Source: a virus. Taken from it: a DNA stretch of 64,000 nt. The DNA is taken from positions 1 through 64,000 of the IMG/VR virus record IMGVR_UViG_3300012920_000022; one strand, written 5' to 3'. The notes beneath the pieces are model-generated. The model was not told the origin of the DNA and did not search any database. It worked only from the letters and a program-made list of their open reading frames with translations. The position numbers and the translations under genes are program-made. Within the stretch, counting starts at the first letter, position 1. Every line of letters starts with the position of its first letter. Shown here piece after piece: positions 8,669-17,452 of this stretch.

Positions 8669-9855
8669 TAGTTAGTAAAATCTATTATTATTCTTAAAAT
8701 CCATCCATCAAAAAATGAATTGTTGGCAAATACTCTTAACATATCAGTAGTTGAGTTGTATTCACCATATAATATGTTGGTTCCATCATTGTATGGTAGT
8801 TTATATATCAGATTACCATTTAACACATAGCCAGTAAATTCATCAAAATATTGTGGGGTAAATGGTAATATGCTAAAATCGGTTGGTGTTGCACCGTTTA
8901 TATTAGTTGGTGGGAATTCATATCTCTTTACCCTTCTATATTCAGATCCAGTCCAAAACAGTTTATTGGTAGGAGCCAACATGCCAGATCTTACCAATTG
9001 ATCTAATGATTGGGGATTAGAAGTAGCACTATCATCAAAACCCACCAAAACCATTTTATCAGTTGATGCATTTAGATCAAATCCGGCATCTAGTCCATTC
9101 CAATATATGGTAGCACCATTAGTATCTGGTGTTGCCGATATACCACCATCATTGCTAAAAAACGCAAGACTGGTTATGTCAGTTTTACTTATCACATAAT
9201 GTGCGTGATTTATAAATAATAGCACTTGACCCACATATGATTTATTAGATATGGCACCAGTGTCTTGGGTATTACCAGTAGTATTATTTGGTGTGAATTC
9301 TTCTATTGTGAATTCGCCATTGTTGTTACCACCAACAAAATCTGATAATTTTTGACCCACATATCTATATCCACTTATTTTAAATGGTTTAGGATATGAG
9401 ATAGTATTAACATTACCATTGAATAATAATATACCAGTTTTATAATCAAATATCCAATCTGATTCATCAGTGGGGAATATTTGATTATCATTATTATCAA
9501 ATAATTTGATTTTGTATGATTCACCAAATTTATCACTAATCCAATTTTTTAGCCTAGGATTAGTGATGTCATCAGGTTTTGAAAAATCATATGGATCATT
9601 AGGATTAGTACATGTAAAATATGCTTGATTATTGGGTACCGTAATATTCTCTTTGAGCAAAAACAAGTTATATTCAGCTACAACATTATTCGTTATACCT
9701 TGTGTGGGATCATCAAATGGTATTTCTTCTGCAAATATGTCATTTGTAGATATTGTTAATGTAGAATCACCAAATTCTTCATAAAATTCTTTAATAGAAT
9801 CAGTAGTTCTTCTATTGATAAGCTTTTTAAATGAAATATCTTCCTTAGTCCACAT
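8668..9855 (-). CDS. Tail fibre/adhesin protein, 395 aa
   Basis: Residues 1 to about 160 are the same N-terminal module as in the 249-aa protein at 7046-7795 (WTKEDISFKKLI, EEIPFDDPTQGITNN, DWIFDYKTGILLF, YRYVGQKLSDFVGG). A Gly/Asn/Thr-rich linker (about 175-195) leads to a distinct C-terminal domain of about 200 residues with the repeated short beta segments usual in receptor-binding tips (LFWTGSEYRRVKRYEFPP, GWILRIIIDFTN). Two proteins sharing an anchor but differing in tip suggest a modular or bispecific fibre set. No catalytic motif is visible. Confidence 0.65.
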   Translation of the reverse strand: MWTKEDISFKKLINRRTTDSIKEFYEEFGDSTLTISTNDIFAEEIPFDDPTQGITNNVVAEYNLFLLKENITVPNNQAYFTCTNPNDPYDFSKPDDITNPRLKNWISDKFGESYKIKLFDNNDNQIFPTDESDWIFDYKTGILLFNGNVNTISYPKPFKISGYRYVGQKLSDFVGGNNNGEFTIEEFTPNNTTGNTQDTGAISNKSYVGQVLLFINHAHYVISKTDITSLAFFSNDGGISATPDTNGATIYWNGLDAGFDLNASTDKMVLVGFDDSATSNPQSLDQLVRSGMLAPTNKLFWTGSEYRRVKRYEFPPTNINGATPTDFSILPFTPQYFDEFTGYVLNGNLIYKLPYNDGTNILYGEYNSTTDMLRVFANNSFFDGWILRIIIDFTN

Positions 9856-9859
9856 AAAA

Positions 9860-11512
9860 TTATACTAACTCTATTTTTTCTATTGACTTGTTATTATTCT
9901 TTAATATGGCTATAATTTTAAATCTATCATTATTTAAAGAAGTGCTATTAGTTCCGAAAGTGAATGAAAATTCACTACCTTGAACTTGTACTTTGGCACC
10001 TATACTATTGGTTGGTGAATCACCAGTTCCAGTTCCATTTATATCTCCAAAAAATTTACTAATATCAAAATATAAATCTTGGGTTTCCAACCATAATAAT
10101 AAATTTAAATCACCAGTACCGTATGGGGATATATCACCATCTATTAAATTACCAAAATCTATGATACCACCATTGAGTATACCACTTTCTATAATTCTTT
10201 CATAGTATTGATCACCAGTCTTTAAAGGATAATCAATATCTCCATATACTAATTGACCACATCTAACTTGAGCTTCACCATTAGGTAATGATATTGTGGA
10301 GTCAAACGAAGTCATGGTACCTGATATTAATCTTCTATCTTCATCATGGAATAATTCTGTGATACCAGTACTGATTATACCAAAAGTGTTTATAGATTTA
10401 TTAAAATTACTATTTATATTAAATGAATCCACAGCAGCAGCATTGTTATTTGGTTTAGTTACCGTAACCTGTAATATTGGATTTAGATCACATATACCAG
10501 CATCATTTAATATTACTTCCGCATTGTTAACTGAAAATTGATCATTATATGCAGGGATTGTTTGTGGATCTACGTCCATGCCAGTAAACCCAGGGCATGA
10601 TATTTTAGTGACTCCGGATACGCTATAAACCTTATTAAATGCATCATCAACATCATAGCTAACCAAAAATTTAGTACCTATGGTTAAATATTGGATTCCA
10701 GATACATGCTTTATAACTTCATCTATGGGATTGAGTATAACTAATATAGGTGATACAAATGACGGCAATGTCAAATTATCATCATAATATGCATCCAACA
10801 AATCACTATTTCCGGAATCACTATGTCTAATCTGATAGGTGGTAAGTCCTTCAGAATATCCAGTATTACTTAATCTGCCTTGAGATTTATTCCAAAATGG
10901 GTTTGCATTTCCTATATTGAAAGCACTTATGATATTATTAGCACCAGTCCCGTCTATGCCACTGGTCATATCATAGAAATCTTCATCAACACCATCTATA
11001 TTACCATATATTATTCCAAATGTGGGGGGGTCATTGGCTGCACCAGCGAAAAAATCTGGTGATTCTATTACTATATTATTTAAATATATCAGATTTGAAA
11101 TGTTGGTACCAGCAGGTACTTTGGTATACCATGTGGGTGATAATCCAGATGGTAATATTCCCAAATATGTGGATGGAGATACTATTTCTATTAACGATAA
11201 AGATGGTGGTTCTGGTGGAATTAATAGGGAAATATGGTTAAGATTAATTCTGGTTTGATTTGCAAGTTTATCTAATGCATCTTCTACATTTAATGGTAAA
11301 GTTGTCCAATCCCACCATATAACATCATTTGTATTATATGTTACATTTTCAGCGTCTACAACTCCACCAACTCCACCTTCTAATGGTATTACATTGCCAT
11401 CGTCTTTTTTTACCTTAGTTATGTTGTCAGCATCTAAGAATATGGTAATTTTACCAGTTGGTGGAGTTGGTACTACATTAGCATCAGATTTTTTTAATAT
11501 TATCTTGGACAT
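9860..11512 (-). CDS. Tail fibre/structural protein, 550 aa
   Basis: The N-terminus (SKIILKKSDANV, GKITIFLDADNITKVKKDDG, VIPLEGG) is the two-strand motif often seen at the start of tail-fibre proteins, and occurs again at the start of the 684-aa fibre protein at 60364-62418. A proline-rich break near residue 105 (LIPPEPPSLSL) precedes a beta-rich body with TKVPAGTNISNLIYLNNIVIESP. No enzyme motif was seen. A late-type GATAAATAA lies 22-31 nt upstream, making this the first gene of a late fibre operon reaching down to 5068. Confidence 0.6.
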   Translation of the reverse strand: MSKIILKKSDANVVPTPPTGKITIFLDADNITKVKKDDGNVIPLEGGVGGVVDAENVTYNTNDVIWWDWTTLPLNVEDALDKLANQTRINLNHISLLIPPEPPSLSLIEIVSPSTYLGILPSGLSPTWYTKVPAGTNISNLIYLNNIVIESPDFFAGAANDPPTFGIIYGNIDGVDEDFYDMTSGIDGTGANNIISAFNIGNANPFWNKSQGRLSNTGYSEGLTTYQIRHSDSGNSDLLDAYYDDNLTLPSFVSPILVILNPIDEVIKHVSGIQYLTIGTKFLVSYDVDDAFNKVYSVSGVTKISCPGFTGMDVDPQTIPAYNDQFSVNNAEVILNDAGICDLNPILQVTVTKPNNNAAAVDSFNINSNFNKSINTFGIISTGITELFHDEDRRLISGTMTSFDSTISLPNGEAQVRCGQLVYGDIDYPLKTGDQYYERIIESGILNGGIIDFGNLIDGDISPYGTGDLNLLLWLETQDLYFDISKFFGDINGTGTGDSPTNSIGAKVQVQGSEFSFTFGTNSTSLNNDRFKIIAILKNNNKSIEKIELV

Positions 11513-11534
11513 GGACAGTATGTTTTAAATTACA

Positions 11535-11543
11535 TTATTTATC
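11535..11543 (-). promoter_or_regulatory. Late-type promoter GATAAATAA
   Basis: Minus-strand TGATAAATAATG lies 22-31 nt before the ATG at 11512, matching other late-type boxes in the window (for example TGATAAATAAC at 28093). An 8-bp inverted repeat GGACATGG/CCATGTCC flanks the region. Confidence 0.5.
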
Positions 11544-11595
11544 ACCACCCATGTCCAGTACACACCAATAATATTAATTTAAAACAATTTTTATG

Positions 11596-11979
11596 CTATC
11601 TTCTGATTACGTTATATAATTTACCATCTTCTATCATATCTTCAACGCCCCATTCATCAACCAATAACATATCTTGTAGTTTATTATCCTTAACCATGGT
11701 AATTGTTTCCTCCTCTGGTAGCGAATCAGGTATTAGTATTACAACCACTATCTCCATCTCGTTTATTTCTAACTGTGGATCTAAATCATATTCTTTTTTA
11801 ACATAATCCATCAATTCTTGACCTCTATTGAAATCAGCTACGGTGTTTTCATATGATTTTTTATAATCATCTAATTCACTAGCAAACCTTTTAGCAACCT
11901 TATTACCAGTGATGGTTGCAGTTTCGTTAATGGACATATTAAATTTTCCAAGTCTTTTTGGTAATTTTGTATTCTTCAT
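11596..11979 (-). CDS. Hypothetical protein, 127 aa
   Basis: No family recognised. The N-terminus is basic (KNTKLPKRLGKFNM), followed by a long helix (NKVAKRFASELDDYKKSYENTVADFNRG) and an acidic, beta-containing C-terminal half (NEMEIVVVILIPDSLPEEE). It lies three bases downstream of the 632-aa structural gene and is followed by an 83-bp gap holding the late promoter of the fibre operon, so it is probably the last gene of the preceding unit. Confidence 0.6.
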   Translation of the reverse strand: MKNTKLPKRLGKFNMSINETATITGNKVAKRFASELDDYKKSYENTVADFNRGQELMDYVKKEYDLDPQLEINEMEIVVVILIPDSLPEEETITMVKDNKLQDMLLVDEWGVEDMIEDGKLYNVIRR

Positions 11980-11982
11980 AAT

Positions 11983-13881
11983 CTATTGAAATTTAGATGG
12001 TTTATTATATTTTAAACTATCTTTACCTATGTCACCCAAATCATAATTTGGTGAACAATTATCTATTATATGAGTTTTACTAGAATTAGTTACATGAATG
12101 CTAGTTAAAATAGTATTATGATAATCTTCATTAACATAATTTTTCCACATTCTCATGTAGCCAATATATGATGATGTGGAAATATATTCTATGGGTAATT
12201 CATCAAATTTTAGGCAATCTGGTTCTATATTTTTATTATCAGTATATATCCTGTTAAGTTTGTTGATATATTTTTCTTCACCATCATATAAATTATAGAT
12301 ATCCAAGAATATTTTTGAATATTCTTTACTAATTGATAACACAATTCCATTCCATTTGTTAAATATATCTCCAACTTCAAATAATAAATAATCACCATTT
12401 AAATTTATAACTAAATGATTATTTGAATAATCCACAAATATTCCATTATCCTGATAAATTTTAATAATAGGATACGACTTATCATTGAAATTTATATTGC
12501 AATCTACATCTACATCACTATTTGAAATAATTACAAATGATATATTATCAACAATTTCAACAATTTTATATAATTGGTCACAAATTGTGACATATTCCAA
12601 TATTAACAAATGACAGTGATTAAATTCACTGTTCATCGTTACTTTTACTTTGTTGGGAGAAATTCTTTCAGATCCAGCCACAATAAAACTATAATCGGAT
12701 ACTGCATTTGCATATGATACATCTTTTATTGGATGAAACCACATAGATAATGTAATATCATAAGGTTTCACAGATTTGTTGAATCTTATAGCTATATCAT
12801 CTTTCCCCAATTTGGTCATATCATAATATGAATTCATTATGATATTAGAATTATTAGTGACTTCACATAATTCTATGTTGATCTCCTGATTTATATAGTT
12901 TCTTATATGGTCTTTATCGGATGATATGGGTGTGTTTTGAATGGGATTAGATATATCTTCCATTTCTGATAATAATAAATCATTGAATAAATCGTGTCTA
13001 CTATTAGATATTTCCCCTATAGAATTTATTATATCATCAGATTTGTCTATTGCAACTTCATCATCATATTTTACGAGGTTGAGTACATGATATAACGGCA
13101 AGCCATTTATGCCATTTTTGATATAGTGTGATTTAACACTATACATTCTTCTAAATTTTTTTATGTATATATAGTCTTTATTTCTAGGTTCATAATTACC
13201 ACCAAAAATTTCCATGAAATACACCATATCTATGAATATTTCGGTTTCCTCCCACTCATAACCCCATTCACTATATATAGGTCTCTCATCGGGAAAATCA
13301 TTATTCTCCCTAATAATTCTTATACATTTATTATCAACAGTATTATATAGACTATACTCACTTAAAAACACATCAACAGTATCCATATCTGGTTCTGTTC
13401 TAAAATAATGGCAGTCTATTACTGAAGATTTGTTAATCAAATAACTCATCTGCCTTTCAACAGAATAATTATTGAATAGGTCATTAATATTAGATATGCA
13501 CATGTTTAATGAAACTTCCATATTGCCTATTACTATGGAAGTTTCATTAGTGGGTAAATCAGTGTGTTTTGCTCTATCAACATTAATAATTAATTCATGT
13601 ATGGTTATCGATGATGAATCAGATAATAAGGTATATTTTATTTTAAAATAATGATTTTTTGGGATTAACCTAAGGTTGTTATTATTTAAAGGAATGTATG
13701 GAGACCATAATACTTGGTCGTGTGACCAAGAAAGCTGATATTGTAAGTCACAATCACCAGATAAATCATGATAATAATCTACAATATCCACGTCATTGGA
13801 TAAGAAAAATCTAAAAATATAGGATTGATCCTTTTTATCTAATTTTATATTTAAATTTTTATATTCAAATTCATAATTCAT
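11983..13881 (-). CDS. Virion protein with ConA/LamG-like lectin domain, 632 aa
   Basis: The C-terminal half (about residues 370-600) shows the LamG/concanavalin-A-like pattern: DITLSMWFHPI, a mid-domain NHLVINLNGDYLLFEV, NKWNGIVLSISKEYSKIFLDIYN and SSYIGYMRMWKNYVNEDY, where RMWxxY at the end is typical of carbohydrate-binding sandwiches. The N-terminal half is beta-rich and unassigned (YDLSGDCDLQYQLSWSHD). Such proteins are usually tail or capsid surface components. The gene diverges from the gp25-like baseplate gene at 13925 across a 43-bp spacer with the 11-bp dyad ATATCTAATAT/ATATTAGATAT. It carries a perfect 16-bp inverted repeat at 13507-13549. Confidence 0.6.
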   Translation of the reverse strand: MNYEFEYKNLNIKLDKKDQSYIFRFFLSNDVDIVDYYHDLSGDCDLQYQLSWSHDQVLWSPYIPLNNNNLRLIPKNHYFKIKYTLLSDSSSITIHELIINVDRAKHTDLPTNETSIVIGNMEVSLNMCISNINDLFNNYSVERQMSYLINKSSVIDCHYFRTEPDMDTVDVFLSEYSLYNTVDNKCIRIIRENNDFPDERPIYSEWGYEWEETEIFIDMVYFMEIFGGNYEPRNKDYIYIKKFRRMYSVKSHYIKNGINGLPLYHVLNLVKYDDEVAIDKSDDIINSIGEISNSRHDLFNDLLLSEMEDISNPIQNTPISSDKDHIRNYINQEINIELCEVTNNSNIIMNSYYDMTKLGKDDIAIRFNKSVKPYDITLSMWFHPIKDVSYANAVSDYSFIVAGSERISPNKVKVTMNSEFNHCHLLILEYVTICDQLYKIVEIVDNISFVIISNSDVDVDCNINFNDKSYPIIKIYQDNGIFVDYSNNHLVINLNGDYLLFEVGDIFNKWNGIVLSISKEYSKIFLDIYNLYDGEEKYINKLNRIYTDNKNIEPDCLKFDELPIEYISTSSYIGYMRMWKNYVNEDYHNTILTSIHVTNSSKTHIIDNCSPNYDLGDIGKDSLKYNKPSKFQ

Positions 13882-13924
13882 ATATCTAATATGAGTTTAA
13901 CTTTATATATTAGATATATAAAGT

Positions 13925-14287
13925 ATGATCAGTGAAATGTATTCAAAAGGTATATCTGATGCGGATTATAATGATGATAAATTAGATGAACATAATCCAA
14001 TAGAAATATACACCCAACAAATAAGAACTATATTCATTACTAGTGTTAATAGTGTTATGGGTGCTGGTGATATGGGTATAGATATTGAATCATTAGTATA
14101 TGAGCAAAATTTAAATGAAAAACAAATAGCCAATGATATAAGGGAAAAATTAGAATTATATGCAACTCTTTATAGAGATTTTAGGACTGATATTTCCGTT
14201 AATTTCCATAGAGGAATCAATAGAGATATTGCATATATCAATATAGTGGTGGATAATAATAGAAAATTATCATTTTTTATAAAATAG
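13925..14287 (+). CDS. 25: Baseplate wedge protein, gp25-like
   Basis: The protein follows the gp25/lysozyme-like baseplate family: IYTQQIRTIFITSVNSVMG (residues about 28-46), in place of the T4 segment with SIKNILLTKPGERVMEPEFG, then DIESLVYEQNLNEKQIANDIREKLELY, and a C-terminal beta hairpin (DIAYINIVVDNNRKLSFFI). gp25 joins gp6 and gp53 in the core wedge and nucleates sheath assembly. At 120 aa it is close to T4's 132. It heads a plus-strand baseplate run with the tube-like and gp26-like genes. Confidence 0.75.
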   Translation: MISEMYSKGISDADYNDDKLDEHNPIEIYTQQIRTIFITSVNSVMGAGDMGIDIESLVYEQNLNEKQIANDIREKLELYATLYRDFRTDISVNFHRGINRDIAYINIVVDNNRKLSFFIK

Positions 14288-14293
14288 TACCCA

Positions 14294-14887
14294 ATGAATG
14301 GATTATTAACCAAATATTTTAGTGGAAAATATATAACACAACTACCCCAGACGTTTTTCCTACCCAATACCTATGATAAATGGAATCGTGTAATAAAATC
14401 ACTGAACATGCTACCATTTGAAACTATGGCAGATTTTATTAATCAAGGGGCATTTGAAACTGAAATACCAGGATTAAGAGATGAAGGTACTGATAAACAG
14501 ATATTACCAAAATTCAATAAAAATAGCCGCGTAACCAATAGATCAAAAACATTTAAAGGTAGCATAGATTTACAGGAAAATATAGGGAAAGAATTAATTA
14601 TCAGTTATAGATTATCAGTTTTTAATTGGTTTGTATTATATGATAATTTTATTGAATTCCACGAAAACAAGGACTCACCTACTCACCTACCAGACGTTAG
14701 TACAAAATTACTAAATTTTAATAACGATATAGTGGGTTATATTGTATATAAAGGTATAAGAATGACTGAGCTATCTAGATTAAGGCTTGGATCATCTGAT
14801 AGTAACATTAATTCAAACACTTTTGAATTAAAATTATCATATAATGAATTCAAATTTGTTACTGGATTCGAAAAAACTAGAAATTAA
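14294..14887 (+). CDS. Tail tube-like protein (gp19/gp54 fold), 197 aa
   Basis: The second half carries the elements of a tail-tube subunit: a charged strand (TFKGSIDLQENI), ISYRLSVFNWFVLYDNFIEF in the position of the long tube-fold helix, then GYIVYKGIRMTELSRLRLGSS and a terminal NTFELKLSYNEFKFV strand, equivalent to T4 gp19 IKGLWPTNVGELQL and IQTFEVTLALDYWE. The N-terminal 60 residues are an extra arm. As it lies between gp25- and gp26-like genes it may be a tube-initiator or baseplate-hub tube protein rather than the major tube. The assignment is by pattern only. Confidence 0.45.
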   Translation: MNGLLTKYFSGKYITQLPQTFFLPNTYDKWNRVIKSLNMLPFETMADFINQGAFETEIPGLRDEGTDKQILPKFNKNSRVTNRSKTFKGSIDLQENIGKELIISYRLSVFNWFVLYDNFIEFHENKDSPTHLPDVSTKLLNFNNDIVGYIVYKGIRMTELSRLRLGSSDSNINSNTFELKLSYNEFKFVTGFEKTRN

Positions 14888-14888
14888 T

Positions 14889-15923
14889 ATGACAAATGAG
14901 GAAGAAAATGTATTTAATGATGAAAATGCATTAAATGAACTTAAAAATATCAGTAATCAAGAAGAGGTTACAGATAAATTAGGTAAAGTGGAAACGGAAT
15001 TTATCAAGAAGCAAAAATCCGTAGAAGAATCTAAAAAATTAGCCAAGAATATAGGTTGGAGAAAATTAGATATTGGATCATTACCATCCAAAGGAAGATT
15101 CAATAAACATGGCATGATATTAGAATATAGACCATTATCATTGAATGAAATAAAAGAATACTCTATGGGTATCGATGATAGTGATCCTATATCAATAAAT
15201 GACAGTCTTAACGGTATTCTTAAAAAATGCATTAGGATCAGATACCCAAATATGATGAGTGATTATAAGGATATCATAGACTATGATAGGTTATTTTTGA
15301 TATTTATCATTAGAGACATATCGATGATGAACCATCAAAGGGAAACCAAAATATATCAGGAAACCCCATGTAAATGTGGTCAAATTACCATAAAAAAAGA
15401 AATTACATCACAAGAATTTTCATTTTTAACAATTAAGCAAGGTCTTAATAAGTACTATGATGCCGGAATAAGAGGATTCAGATTAAATGATCCAAATAAT
15501 GATATAGATCTGTCATTTTTTATACCTTCAATAGGAGTATTTGAAGAAGTAAAAAAGTACATAAACGAGAAAAACAAAAAGAAAGAATTTGGTCAAAAAA
15601 ATCATTTTTATGATCTAAAATTCTTAGAATATTATCAGTTTATGGTATCAGATTGGAAAAAAATTAGTGAAAAATCCATAGATGAAGCATATATCAAATG
15701 GTTAAACGATACAAACATAGATGAAACATCACTAATAGTAAAGATGTGTGACATGCTATCTAAAATATCAATAAAAAGTGAAACCGATATCAAATGCACT
15801 AAGCAAGGATGCCAGGAGGTCACCAAAAAACCCATAGTATTTCAAGAAGGATATAGATCTATATTCGATTTTTCAGATATCTCTAAAGGCTTATTCTCAG
15901 ATGCGTTCGATGATGTTGATTAA
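14889..15923 (+). CDS. 26: Baseplate hub assembly protein, gp26-like, 344 aa
   Basis: After a charged helical N-terminus comes LDIGSLPSKGRF, the LPSxG motif at the head of T4-type gp26 baseplate proteins. It is followed by SLNEIKEYSMG, the LNGILKKCIRIRYPN helix, and DYDRLFLIFIIRDISM. A cysteine pair PCKCGQ (about residue 161) and a later CTKQGCQ (about 302) could form a zinc site. I start at the ATG at 14889, one base after the upstream stop, rather than at 14844, which would overlap that gene by 44 bp. gp26 acts in assembly of the central hub. Length is greater than T4 gp26 (208 aa) because of the extra N- and C-terminal parts. Confidence 0.65.
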   Translation: MTNEEENVFNDENALNELKNISNQEEVTDKLGKVETEFIKKQKSVEESKKLAKNIGWRKLDIGSLPSKGRFNKHGMILEYRPLSLNEIKEYSMGIDDSDPISINDSLNGILKKCIRIRYPNMMSDYKDIIDYDRLFLIFIIRDISMMNHQRETKIYQETPCKCGQITIKKEITSQEFSFLTIKQGLNKYYDAGIRGFRLNDPNNDIDLSFFIPSIGVFEEVKKYINEKNKKKEFGQKNHFYDLKFLEYYQFMVSDWKKISEKSIDEAYIKWLNDTNIDETSLIVKMCDMLSKISIKSETDIKCTKQGCQEVTKKPIVFQEGYRSIFDFSDISKGLFSDAFDDVD

Positions 15924-16140
15924 ATTCAACATACCATTTGAAAGTTTTTTAGAATTACCATATTATGAATATGGGTGGTTTATTAAAGAATTAAAAGATT
16001 ACGTTGATAAGCAATCAAATGAAGGTAATAATGAGCATGGGGAATATAGCAAAAACTATGTTAATGAATTGATGAGACAATCCAAAAACTTAGTTAAACA
16101 ACCTAAAATGCCTAAGATTAAGATGCCTAAGATTAAATAA
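15910..16140 (+). CDS. Small protein following gp26-like gene
   Basis: Short protein with IPFESFLELPYYEYGWFIKELKDYV, a motif (LPYYEYxW) seen in small proteins coded directly after gp26-like genes of other T4-type phages, where it marks a baseplate-hub partner. The Lys/Pro/Met tail ends in the repeat KMPKIKMPKIK, encoded by a 15-bp direct repeat. It overlaps the gp26-like gene by about 14 bp; starts at 15901, 15910 or 15913 are all possible, and I prefer the two clustered ATGs at 15910/15913. Confidence 0.6.
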   Translation: MMLIKFNIPFESFLELPYYEYGWFIKELKDYVDKQSNEGNNEHGEYSKNYVNELMRQSKNLVKQPKMPKIKMPKIK

Positions 16141-16171
16141 ACTTTAAAAATTCCATAATTATTCCATCCAA

Positions 16172-16585
16172 ATGAATAGACTAGAAGATTGGGATTTCAT
16201 AAAAACCTTAAATGAGGAAGATGTATCCAAAATACAGAGATTAATAGATACCAAAGATGTGAAAAATTTTAAGATATCTTGTACACTATTAATCTCTCTA
16301 AATATTGACAAACCCACCATACTAGCCTTTCTAATAAAATGTATAAAAGAATATAGAAAAACGGGCACATGGTATATTAATGATTCAAATAAGGCTTTCA
16401 TAAGTGATGGCATGTGTGCAATAAACATAAACACATATGAGAGGAGTACAGGAATATTTAGAACAGATGTTTGGATAAAAGCAGGAAATCATTATTATGC
16501 AAAAAGTTTTCAATCCAGTAATCCCAATGAACCCAAAGAATTAATTGATTTTTTAACAACCATAAAAATAGCATTAGATATATGA
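16172..16585 (+). CDS. Hypothetical protein, 137 aa
   Basis: No family recognised. The N-terminal half is helical (DWDFIKTLNEEDVSKIQRLI, then IDKPTILAFLIKCIKEYRKTG). The second half is a beta sheet (DGMCAININTYERSTGIFRTDVWIKAG). It is coupled by ATGA to the next gene and forms part of the co-directional chain of small genes leading to the phosphoesterase. Confidence 0.6.
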   Translation: MNRLEDWDFIKTLNEEDVSKIQRLIDTKDVKNFKISCTLLISLNIDKPTILAFLIKCIKEYRKTGTWYINDSNKAFISDGMCAININTYERSTGIFRTDVWIKAGNHYYAKSFQSSNPNEPKELIDFLTTIKIALDI

Positions 16586-16878
16586 TGTACTATGTTGGAA
16601 TTTTATCACTTAATGAAAATCAAAGCCAATCAGTAAATTCAATATTATTAAGAAAATTACTAGAACTCGCAGATTGCAACATAAACAAACCTGATATTAT
16701 ACCATCTTTTGCTAAAAGTTTGATAAAATTTAGATTTACCTCAGATAATAAAAATAAATCTTTGAAAGTTATTGATTTATTGTCATATATAAGTAATTTC
16801 GATACTTTATGTGAAGAAGTTAATAAACAAAGATATGATAATTTTATAACATATCTAGGAAAACAAACGATGACATGA
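16582..16878 (+). CDS. Hypothetical protein, 98 aa
   Basis: Helical protein without recognisable motif. The start overlaps the upstream stop (ATGA) and the end overlaps the phosphoesterase start by four bases, so three genes are translationally linked. Function is unknown; it may modulate or accompany the phosphoesterase (inference from coupling only). Confidence 0.55.
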   Translation: MMYYVGILSLNENQSQSVNSILLRKLLELADCNINKPDIIPSFAKSLIKFRFTSDNKNKSLKVIDLLSYISNFDTLCEEVNKQRYDNFITYLGKQTMT

Positions 16879-17429
16879 GCAAAATATTCTTCACTTCTGA
16901 TCATCATTTTGGACATAATAATATTATTAATCTTTGTAATCGCCCATTTAACAGTGTGGAGGAAATGAATCAAATAATGATTGATAGGTGGAATGATAGA
17001 ATCAGCCCAGATGATGAGGTTTATTATTTGGGTGATTTTGCTATAATCAAAGGTAAAGAAGAAGTTGCTCATATAATTGACCAACTTAATGGTATCAAAT
17101 ATTTGATTAAAGGTAACCACGATGGGTCTGCATTAAGTAACCCCAAAAAATTTAAATGGATTAAAGATTATCATGAACTTAAAGTAAAGGACTCTGAATG
17201 TGAAAATGGAATACAACGAATTATTTTATTCCATTATGCTATGCGCACATGGAGAGGATATTCACGTGGTAATTGGCATTTATATGGTCATAGCCATGGT
17301 AATTTACCGGATAATAAAAAACAACTGGCTTTTGATGTAGGCGTAGATTGTCATGACTATTATCCACTATCATATGAGGATGTAAAAACCATTATGAAAA
17401 CCAAAAATGGATTCCCATTGAATATTTAA
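16875..17429 (+). CDS. Calcineurin-like metallophosphoesterase, 184 aa
   Basis: All five metal-site blocks of the family are present: DxH within SDHHFGH (residues 8-14), GD at 53-54 (YLGDF), GNHD at 80-83, the His of FHYAMRTW (120), and GHSHG at 138-142. These ligate two metal ions that cleave phosphoester bonds. Phage members hydrolyse cyclic nucleotides, phosphodiesters or nucleic-acid ends; the substrate cannot be read here. The extended insert between blocks IV and V is small, as in compact phage and archaeal forms. Translationally coupled to the preceding small gene. Confidence 0.88.
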   Translation: MSKIFFTSDHHFGHNNIINLCNRPFNSVEEMNQIMIDRWNDRISPDDEVYYLGDFAIIKGKEEVAHIIDQLNGIKYLIKGNHDGSALSNPKKFKWIKDYHELKVKDSECENGIQRIILFHYAMRTWRGYSRGNWHLYGHSHGNLPDNKKQLAFDVGVDCHDYYPLSYEDVKTIMKTKNGFPLNI

Positions 17430-17452
17430 GCAATATAAATTAAGCAATAAAG

